A stretch of DNA of 64,000 nucleotides from Pseudomonas sp. FP2335 (GTDB taxonomy: Bacteria; Pseudomonadota; Gammaproteobacteria; Pseudomonadales; Pseudomonadaceae), in assembly GCF_030687535.1 (NCBI RefSeq), contig NZ_CP117437.1, forward strand, positions 4,609,501-4,673,500. Reading direction: 5' to 3'. This document shows positions 58,314 through 64,000 of this stretch, piece after piece. The translations under genes and the position numbers were made by a program. Position 1 is the first letter of the stretch. The number at the start of each line of letters is the position of its first letter. The notes beneath the pieces are model-generated. The model did no database searches, was not told the origin of the DNA, and saw only the letters and a list, made by a program, of their open reading frames with translations.

Positions 58314-58823
58314 ATGGAAACCCGCCTCGTCCCCTATGAGACGTTGAGCATGTTGCAAAAACAGCAGCTCGACAGCCTGCAAGTGCACCCCGAACAGCTG
58401 CCGTTTTGCGGCGACATCTACTGCGCGCTGAACAGCCTGCGGGTCAATCCCAACCCTGGCATCAAAGGCTTCGCCCTCCTCGCAGACGACCAGCCCGTGG
58501 CTTTCCTGCTGCTCAAACGCCCGCCGTGCCTGCCCCATTGGGCCGACGAGCACAGCGCCACGCTGCATGCGCTGCAAGTCGATCGTGGCCAACAAGGGCG
58601 CGGGTTTGGCAAGGCGTGCTTGCAGGCGCTGCCCGCTGCGGCGTTGCTGGCGTGGCCGCAGATCAAGGGGATCGAGTTGTCGGTGGACACCGAAAATGTG
58701 GCGGCAATGGGCTTGTATCTTGGAGCTGGATGGGTGGATTGCGGGGAGGCGTACAAGGCGCGGGTGGGGTATGAGCGCAGGTTGAAATGCGCCATTGCCG
58801 AGTCAACGACGCTAGACCTGTAG
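58314..58823 (+). CDS. GNAT-family N-acetyltransferase
   Basis: 169 residues from METRLVPYETLSMLQKQQLD; the open frame upstream is not coding. The acetyl-CoA binding loop is in ALQVDRGQQGRGFGKACLQA (Q/R-x-x-G-x-G/A pattern), with NVAAMGLYLGAGWVDCGEAY near the C-terminus, typical of GNATs. Substrate unknown. Confidence 0.85.
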   Translation: METRLVPYETLSMLQKQQLDSLQVHPEQLPFCGDIYCALNSLRVNPNPGIKGFALLADDQPVAFLLLKRPPCLPHWADEHSATLHALQVDRGQQGRGFGKACLQALPAAALLAWPQIKGIELSVDTENVAAMGLYLGAGWVDCGEAYKARVGYERRLKCAIAESTTLDL

Positions 58824-58912
58824 CGAGGGAGCTTGCTCCCGTTGGGGCACGAAGCGTCCCCCAGCGAGGGGCCTGCTGCGCAGTCCAGCGCCAGCAGGCG
58901 CCCTCGCCACAG
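58821..58912. repeat. second palindromic repeat type
   Basis: TAGCGAGGGAGCTTGCTCCC (perfect GGGAGC/GCTCCC hairpin) is followed by a large inverted pair, GCGAGGGGCCTGCTG and CAGCAGGCGCCCTCGC (58864-58907). It differs from the GTGGGAGCGGGC family and resembles the other common P. fluorescens intergenic repeat with a GAGGGAGC head. Located between converging GNAT and GyrI-like genes. Confidence 0.65.
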
Positions 58913-58924
58913 AGATCGATGGGT

Positions 58925-59404
58925 TTACTTGGGCTCCACCGGCAGCCAGACCTCCACCGTCCCCGTGCCCTTCGTCACATCAAAATCCGCGCTGTAACGC
59001 TCGAAATCCGGCCCCGCCACCTTGAAGCCCGAGTGCGGCAACCACTCGAACATGATGCGTTCATAGGTCTGCTCCAGCGCCTGTACCGGCCCGTAATGCG
59101 GGAACACGGCGTAGTGATGGGCTGGGATTTCAACGGTTTCGAAGTTACCGGGCACATCGCTTTTACGCGGCACTTCCACCCCGGCCATGTAGTCGAACTC
59201 GCCGTGGTTGGGGTTATGGCACACCCCGTAAGTCACGCCGCCGACGCGTTGCTTGATGTCTTTGATGCAGGTGTCGAACAACTCCCACAATTTGGGAATA
59301 TCACCCACGGTGGCCTTCGAATAACGCCCTTGTACACCGGCGATCACCAGGGCTTTACCCTCTTCCATGCGTGGCTCTAACGGTTGTGTTGTGTGCTGAT
59401 CCAT
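58925..59404 (-). CDS. GyrI-like/effector-binding-domain protein
   Basis: 159 residues from [20 protein letters not shown]. The whole chain is one GyrI/SOUL-like effector domain ([20 protein letters not shown] with family tail [20 protein letters not shown] and [10 protein letters not shown]). Stand-alone members bind or hydrolyse small aromatic drugs or protect gyrase. No HTH is attached. A 196-bp divergent region separates it from alaC. Confidence 0.84.
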   Translation of the reverse strand: MDQHTTQPLEPRMEEGKALVIAGVQGRYSKATVGDIPKLWELFDTCIKDIKQRVGGVTYGVCHNPNHGEFDYMAGVEVPRKSDVPGNFETVEIPAHHYAVFPHYGPVQALEQTYERIMFEWLPHSGFKVAGPDFERYSADFDVTKGTGTVEVWLPVEPK

Positions 59405-59600
59405 TGGAACAGTCTCCTTCTTATGGGGGAACAAACCCGCATCGAGTATAGGGCTATATCGACGCTGCACTCCAAGCAGAAAATTTTCCTACGCATCTGG
59501 ACAACTGGCCATCATCGACCGTATTGTCTGCCCCGCAGGCCACCGCAGTGGCCAACGTCGCTCGGACGGTTCCGGGCGCTTACGTACTCTCGAGGCAACA

Positions 59601-60812
59601 ATGGCCGACCAAGGTTCGCCGCGCCGCTTTGCGCGCATAGATCGACTCCCCCCTTACGTTTTCAATATCACTGCCGAGCTGAAGATGGCTGCGCGTCGGC
59701 GCGGCGAAGACATCATCGACTTGAGCATGGGCAACCCCGACGGCCCCACGCCGCCGCACATTGTCGAGAAACTCGTACAAGTGGCCCAGCGTGAAGACAC
59801 CCACGGCTACTCCACCTCCAAAGGCATTCCGCGTCTGCGCCGGGCGATTTCGCGCTGGTACAAGGACCGTTATGAAGTGGACATCGACCCCGAGTCGGAA
59901 GCCATCGTGACCATCGGTTCCAAGGAAGGCCTGGCGCACTTGATGCTGGCCACCCTGGACCAGGGCGACACCGTGTTGGTGCCCAACCCCAGCTACCCGA
60001 TCCACATCTACGGTGCCGTGATTGCCGGCGCCCAGGTGCGCTCGGTGCCGCTGATTCCCGGCGTGGATTTCTTCGCCGAACTGGAACGGGCGATTCGCGG
60101 CTCGATCCCCAAGCCAAAGATGATGATCCTGGGCTTTCCGTCCAACCCCACCGCGCAGTGCGTGGAGCTGGACTTCTTCGAGCGCGTGATCGCCCTGGCC
60201 AAGCAATATGACGTGCTGGTGATCCACGACCTGGCCTACGCCGACATCGTCTACGACGGCTGGAAAGCCCCGTCGATCATGCAAGTGCCTGGTGCCAAGG
60301 ACATTGCGGTGGAGTTCTTCACCCTGTCCAAGAGCTACAACATGGCCGGCTGGCGCATCGGTTTCATGGTGGGCAACCCGGAACTGGTCAACGCCCTGGC
60401 GCGCATCAAGAGCTACCACGACTACGGCACCTTCACCCCGCTGCAAGTGGCGGCGATTGCCGCGCTGGAAGGCGACCAACAGTGCGTGAAGGACATTGCC
60501 GAGCAGTATCGCCAGCGCCGCAACGTGCTGGTCAAGGGCCTGCATGAACTGGGCTGGATGGTGGAAAATCCAAAGGCATCGATGTACGTCTGGGCGAAGA
60601 TTCCCGAGGCGTATGCCGAAATGGGCTCGCTGGAATTTGCCAAGAAGCTGCTGCTGGAGGCGAAGGTGTGTGTGTCGCCGGGCATCGGCTTTGGTGAGTA
60701 TGGCGACGATCATGTGCGCTTTGCGCTGATCGAGAACCAGGACCGGATACGGCAGGCGGTGCGGGGGATTCGCGGGATGTTTCGTGCGGATGGGTTGGTC
60801 ACCAAGGCCTGA
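59601..60812 (+). CDS. alaC: alanine transaminase AlaC
   Basis: 403 residues, class I PLP aminotransferase of the AlaC/YfdZ group. [20 protein letters not shown] at the N-terminus, [15 protein letters not shown], the ring-contacting Asp in [20 protein letters not shown], and the PLP lysine in [20 protein letters not shown]. It converts pyruvate and glutamate to alanine and 2-oxoglutarate. Monocistronic, followed by a REPIN. Confidence 0.92.
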   Translation: MADQGSPRRFARIDRLPPYVFNITAELKMAARRRGEDIIDLSMGNPDGPTPPHIVEKLVQVAQREDTHGYSTSKGIPRLRRAISRWYKDRYEVDIDPESEAIVTIGSKEGLAHLMLATLDQGDTVLVPNPSYPIHIYGAVIAGAQVRSVPLIPGVDFFAELERAIRGSIPKPKMMILGFPSNPTAQCVELDFFERVIALAKQYDVLVIHDLAYADIVYDGWKAPSIMQVPGAKDIAVEFFTLSKSYNMAGWRIGFMVGNPELVNALARIKSYHDYGTFTPLQVAAIAALEGDQQCVKDIAEQYRQRRNVLVKGLHELGWMVENPKASMYVWAKIPEAYAEMGSLEFAKKLLLEAKVCVSPGIGFGEYGDDHVRFALIENQDRIRQAVRGIRGMFRADGLVTKA

Positions 60813-60843
60813 CCCAATCCCCCTGTAGGAATATGGTCAAAAC

Positions 60844-60933
60844 TGTGGGAGCGGGCTTGCTCGCGAAGGCGGTGGATCAGTCAATGTATTGGGTGACTGA
60901 TCCACCGCCTTCGCGAGCAAGCCCGCTCCCACA
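60844..60933. repeat. REPIN between alaC and gntP
   Basis: TGTGGGAGCGGGCTTGCTCG ... CGAGCAAGCCCGCTCCCACA. Here even the inner arms pair (AAGGCGGTGGATCAGTCA with TGACTGATCCACCGCCTT), giving an almost complete hairpin of about 40 bp per arm. It lies between converging alaC and gntP and probably ends both messages. Confidence 0.93.
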
Positions 60934-60972
60934 TTTGGATTGGGTTTGCACCCTGCCCTTGTGGTGTGTCGG

Positions 60973-62325
60973 TTAGACCACCAGCGACAACAGCATGATG
61001 AAGATCAGTGCCACCACAGACAGGATCGTCTCCATCGCCGTCCACGTCTTGAACGTTTCCGCCACGGTCATGTTGAAGTACTGCTTCACCAGCCAGAAGC
61101 CCGCATCGTTGACGTGCGACAGGATCAACGACCCCGCCCCCGTCGCCAGCACCAGCAGCTCACGGTTAACCCCTGGAATCATCCCCACCACCGGCACCAC
61201 GATGCCCGCGCCAGTAATGGTCGCCACGGTCGCCGAACCGGTCGCCACGCGGATCACCGCCGCCACCAGCCACGCCAGCAGGATCGGGTTGATCTGTGCG
61301 TTCACCGCCATATGGCCGATCACGTCGCCCACACCACTGGTCACCAGCATCTGCTTGAAGCCACCACCGGCACCGATGATCAGGATGATCGCGGCGGTCG
61401 GCGCAAGGCTGGCGTCGAGCAACTTGAGGATCTGCTTGGAGTGAATGCCCTGGCGATGGCCAAAGGTGTACAGCGACAGCAGCAACGCCAGCAACAGCGC
61501 GGAGATCGGGTGACCGATCATGTCCATCCAGTTGCGCACGATATGGCCGTCCGGCAGACCGATGTCGGCAAAGGTTTTCAGCAACATCAGGAACACCGGC
61601 AGCAGCACGGTGATCAGGGTGATGCTGAAGCTCGGCAGCGACTTGTGTTGCGACTCGCGGGCCAGTTGATCGACCAGTTCCTGGGACGGATTGCCCGGGA
61701 TGTACTTGGCGATAAACGTACCGAAGATCGGGCCGGCAATGATGGCGGTCGGCAGTGCCACGATCAGGCCGTACAGGATGGTCTTGCCGATGTCCGCGCC
61801 AAACACGCCGATGGCCAGCAGCGGGCCCGGGTGCGGTGGCACCAGGCCGTGCACCGCCGAGAGGCCGGCGAGCAGCGGGATGCCGATCTTGATCAGCGAC
61901 ACGCCGGTGCGGCGCGCGACGATGAATACCAGCGGGATCAGCAGTACAAAACCGATCTCGAAAAACAGCGGGATGCCCACCAGGAACGCGGCGAACATCA
62001 TGGCCCACTGGACCTTTTCCTTGCCGAAGGCACGGATCAGGGTCTGGGCGATCTGATCGGCACCACCGGATTCAGCCATCATCTTGCCGAGCATCGTACC
62101 CAGCGCGAGGATAATGCCGACAAAGCCGAGCACACCGCCGAAGCCGTCCTGGAACGCCTTGATGATCTTGTCCACGGGCATGCCCGAGGTCAGGCCGAGG
62201 AAGCCGGCCGCGATGATCAGTGCAATGAACGGATGAACCTTGAACTTGGTGATCAGAACGATCAACCCGATGATAGTGACCACTGCATCTAGCAGCAGGT
62301 AGGACTCGTGGGACATGCCAAACAT
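60973..62325 (-). CDS. gntP: gluconate:H+ symporter
   Basis: 450 residues, GntP family: twelve or more hydrophobic segments, FIALIIAAGFLGLTSGMPVD, PLFFEIGFVLLIPLVFIVAR, GLSAVHGLVPPHPGPLLAIG and LILSHVNDAGFWLVKQYFNM, all hallmark stretches. It imports gluconate across the inner membrane. It lies downstream of gntK on the minus strand with its own GntR-type operator 57 bp upstream, so it may be transcribed separately. Confidence 0.94.
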   Translation of the reverse strand: MFGMSHESYLLLDAVVTIIGLIVLITKFKVHPFIALIIAAGFLGLTSGMPVDKIIKAFQDGFGGVLGFVGIILALGTMLGKMMAESGGADQIAQTLIRAFGKEKVQWAMMFAAFLVGIPLFFEIGFVLLIPLVFIVARRTGVSLIKIGIPLLAGLSAVHGLVPPHPGPLLAIGVFGADIGKTILYGLIVALPTAIIAGPIFGTFIAKYIPGNPSQELVDQLARESQHKSLPSFSITLITVLLPVFLMLLKTFADIGLPDGHIVRNWMDMIGHPISALLLALLLSLYTFGHRQGIHSKQILKLLDASLAPTAAIILIIGAGGGFKQMLVTSGVGDVIGHMAVNAQINPILLAWLVAAVIRVATGSATVATITGAGIVVPVVGMIPGVNRELLVLATGAGSLILSHVNDAGFWLVKQYFNMTVAETFKTWTAMETILSVVALIFIMLLSLVV

Positions 62326-62381
62326 GGGGGGTCTCTCCTGTTTGTTGTTGTTATTAAAGCGGGTGTTGAATTTCCTGCCGT

Positions 62382-62395
62382 AGATAGCGCTATCT
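62382..62395. promoter_or_regulatory. GntR operator of gntP
   Basis: AGATAGCGCTATCT, a perfect 14-bp palindrome with core TAGCGCT, 57 bp upstream of the gntP start. Matches the sites before gntK and gntR. Confidence 0.75.
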
Positions 62396-62409
62396 TTTCC
62401 GGCAAAAAA

Positions 62410-62943
62410 TCACTTGGAAGGTTCGAAGCCGTGTTGCAGCCACCAGGCATGGGCCTGCTCGGCCAATTGCTCGACGCTGTCGACGCTGGCGTTGAGGGCC
62501 AGGGTCAGCGGCTCGCCCACGGGTGATTCAAGGGTGGCGAACTGGCTGTCGATCAGGCTTGCCGGCATGAAATGGCCGGGGCGATGGGACACGCGGTCGG
62601 ACGCCACTTCACGGCTCAACTCCAGAAACACGAAACCCAGGCCCGGCGCGGCTTCGCGCAGGTGGTCGCGGTATTTCTTCTTGAGGGCTGAACAGGTGAG
62701 CACCGGGTGTTCGCCGGCTTTTAGCGAACGGCGCAGTTCATCGCAAAGGATGTCGAGCCAGCCGGCGCGGTCGTCGTCGTTGAGGGGGTGGCCGGCGCTC
62801 ATCTTTTCGATGTTGGCGGCAGGGTGGAAGCTGTCGCCTTCGATGGCGGTAGCGCCGTTCAGACGGCACACGGCTTCGCTGACGCTGGTCTTGCCACAGC
62901 CAGCAACACCCATGATGACCAGGGCAGTAACAGGTTGACTCAT
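62410..62943 (-). CDS. gntK: gluconokinase
   Basis: 177 residues from MSQPVTALVIMGVAGCGKTS; the 39-codon upstream open frame is not used. P-loop GVAGCGKTS, EGDSFHPAANIEKMSAGHPL with the substrate-binding region, TCSALKKKYRDHLR, and LSREVASDRVSHRPGHFMP. It phosphorylates gluconate to 6-phosphogluconate, feeding the Entner-Doudoroff pathway. It precedes gntP on the same strand and has its own operator. Confidence 0.95.
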   Translation of the reverse strand: MSQPVTALVIMGVAGCGKTSVSEAVCRLNGATAIEGDSFHPAANIEKMSAGHPLNDDDRAGWLDILCDELRRSLKAGEHPVLTCSALKKKYRDHLREAAPGLGFVFLELSREVASDRVSHRPGHFMPASLIDSQFATLESPVGEPLTLALNASVDSVEQLAEQAHAWWLQHGFEPSK

Positions 62944-62960
62944 GAAACACCTCAGGACGC

Positions 62961-62974
62961 AGATAGCGCTACCT
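62961..62974. promoter_or_regulatory. GntR operator of gntK
   Basis: AGATAGCGCTACCT, 13 of 14 positions identical to the gntP operator; read on the minus strand AAGG-TAGCGCT. 18 bp upstream of the gntK start. Confidence 0.7.
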
Positions 62975-63112
62975 TTGCACGCTGTAAGGCTAGTGCAAAA
63001 ACAGGCTTTTCCCGCGCCGTCTTGTCTTTTTTTATGGAGTGACGCGTGCATCCGCTCCAAGCGTTTGAACAGGATCAGGCAACCCTTTGTTCAAGAATTT
63101 GCAGCCTTTTGG

Positions 63113-63126
63113 AGACAGCGCTACCT
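63113..63126. promoter_or_regulatory. GntR operator of gntR
   Basis: AGACAGCGCTACCT; on the minus strand ACTAAGGTAGCGCT fits AC-N-AAG-N-TAGCGCT, the form I remember for the P. aeruginosa GntR site. 34 bp upstream of gntR, implying autoregulation. Confidence 0.7.
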
Positions 63127-63159
63127 TAGTGCCTCGATTTTTGTTTGGCAAGCCGCCTG

Positions 63160-64000
63160 ATGACCTCCAAGAACGATAAAAAATTGCGCACCACGGGTCG
63201 CCCGACCCTCAACGAAGTCGCCCGCCTCGCTGGCGTCAGCCCGATTACCGCCTCCCGCGCCCTGCGCGGCATCAGCACCGTAGCGACAGAGCTGGTCGAA
63301 AAAGTCCAGCACGCCGCTGCCGAGTTGAATTACGTGGTCAACCCCGCCGCCCGCGCCCTGGCTTCGGCCCAGAGCCATTCGGTGGTGGTGATCGTGCCGT
63401 CGCTGTCCAACCTGCTGTTTATCGAAACCCTCGAAGCCATCCACCAAGTGCTGCGGCCCAAAGGTTTTGAAGTGCTGATCGGCAACTCCCACTATTCGCG
63501 CGACGAAGAAGAAAACCTGCTGCGCAACTACATGGCCTACCAGCCACGGGGTTTGCTGCTGACCGGCTTCGACCGGACCGAGAGCGCCCGACGGATGGTC
63601 GAGAGCAGCAATGTTCCCTGCGTGTACATGATGGACCTGGACCCGAATGCCGGCGTGAACTGCGTGGGTTTCTCGCAGCTGGCGGCGGGTGAAACGGCGG
63701 CGGCGCACCTGCTGGCCCGTGGGCGCAAGCGCCTGGCGTATATAGGCGCACAACTGGACCAACGCACCCTGCTGCGTGGCGAAGGTTTCCGCCGCGCACT
63801 GCAACAGGCCGGCCTGTACGACCCGGCGCTGGAAGTGCTGACGCCACGCCCGTCCTCCGTGGGCCTGGGCGGCGAACTGTTCCTGCAGTTGCTGGCCGCC
63901 CATCCCGATGTGGACGCGATCTTCTTCGGCAATGACGACCTGGCCCAGGGCGCTCTGCTTGAAGCCCTGCGCCACGGCATCAAGGTGCCGGAACGCGTGG
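63160..64000 (+). CDS. gntR: LacI-family gluconate repressor GntR, cut by the window edge
   Basis: The first ~280 residues are present; the 3' end is beyond the window. LacI-type HTH at residues about 14-40 (GRPTLNEVARLAGVSPITAS, RALRG) and a periplasmic-binding-fold effector domain (VVVIVPSLSNLLFIETLEAI; GVNCVGFSQLAAGETAAAHL; FFGNDDLAQGALLEALRHGI). It is divergent from gntK and gntP; gluconate or 6-phosphogluconate should release it from the three TAGCGCT operators. Confidence 0.92.
   Translation, partial: MTSKNDKKLRTTGRPTLNEVARLAGVSPITASRALRGISTVATELVEKVQHAAAELNYVVNPAARALASAQSHSVVVIVPSLSNLLFIETLEAIHQVLRPKGFEVLIGNSHYSRDEEENLLRNYMAYQPRGLLLTGFDRTESARRMVESSNVPCVYMMDLDPNAGVNCVGFSQLAAGETAAAHLLARGRKRLAYIGAQLDQRTLLRGEGFRRALQQAGLYDPALEVLTPRPSSVGLGGELFLQLLAAHPDVDAIFFGNDDLAQGALLEALRHGIKVPERV

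Noticed and set aside
26841..60933. CRISPR array suggested by recurring near-identical repeats
   Set aside because: The copies are scattered kilobases apart, each is an inverted pair with a short unique centre, and no cas genes exist: these are REPINs.
60940..62292. 450-codon open frame antisense to gntP
   Set aside because: The His/Gln/Asp-rich translation is the mirror of a hydrophobic membrane protein; gntP is certain.

Overview
The window is chromosomal DNA of a fluorescent pseudomonad, most likely the Pseudomonas fluorescens group. The basis is high-GC coding on both strands, recognisable Pseudomonas genes (amrZ, rsmA/csrA, the aru and aot arginine genes with an AraC-type argR, acsA), and many copies of the 'GTGGGAGCGGGCTTGCTCGCGAA' type of paired palindromic repeat (REPIN) typical of this group. 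Gene order from mgtE through acsA follows, as I remember it, the P. aeruginosa order alaS-lysC-rsmA-tRNA-mgtE next to aruEBDGFC-argR-aotPOMQJ-acsA, with insertions. No rRNA, complete IS, prophage or CRISPR array is visible.

Layout. 1-8 kb: two small membrane proteins, the biofilm/motility regulator amrZ, the Mg2+ transporter mgtE, two identical tRNA-Arg(ACG) and one tRNA-Ser(GCT), rsmA/csrA, lysC (with a likely internal start for a beta subunit) and alaS. 8-12 kb: ltaE, then an FMN riboswitch driving a type II lumazine synthase, then an accessory gene for an RTX-repeat plus M91-like zinc peptidase (NleD/HopH1-like). 11.7-31.2 kb: the arginine block on the minus strand. It comprises the succinyltransferase pathway genes aruC, aruF, aruG, aruD, aruB and aruE, the regulator argR and the aotJQMOP importer. 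It is interrupted between aruC and argR by a 5.9-kb plus-strand gene for a 1978-residue leucine-rich-repeat toxin-like protein. 31.9-36.2 kb: acsA, a small DUF2790 protein and nrdB.

36.2-43.3 kb is an accessory-looking stretch: an HNH nuclease remnant, a HAD phosphatase, an unknown zinc-finger (CoiA-like) protein, an XRE-like protein behind a LexA-box-like site, an amidase, a catalytically truncated amidase relative, and an MBL-fold hydrolase divergent from its probable TetR repressor. 43.4-46.7 kb: a MASE2-GGDEF diguanylate cyclase, a soluble two-PAS chemoreceptor (BdlA-like) and a DUF1003 protein. 46.7-60.8 kb: small metabolic and regulatory units (LysR/GATase/ABM, DUF2025, glpQ, PepSY, a ZntB/CorA-type transporter, Pit phosphate transporter, LysR/SDR, PACE efflux/LysR, SRPBCC, GNAT, GyrI-like, alaC). 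61-64 kb: the gluconate genes gntP and gntK and the start of gntR, each preceded by a copy of the same TAGCGCT-core operator.

The strongest candidates for new biology are the two host-interaction-type proteins placed at the edges of the conserved arginine block: the LRR toxin-like protein, which lacks the C-terminal ubiquitin-ligase domain I would expect, and the RTX-M91 peptidase. The toxin gene shares its 267-bp divergent upstream region with aruC, and that region carries several ArgR-type half-sites, so arginine signalling could reach the toxin gene.
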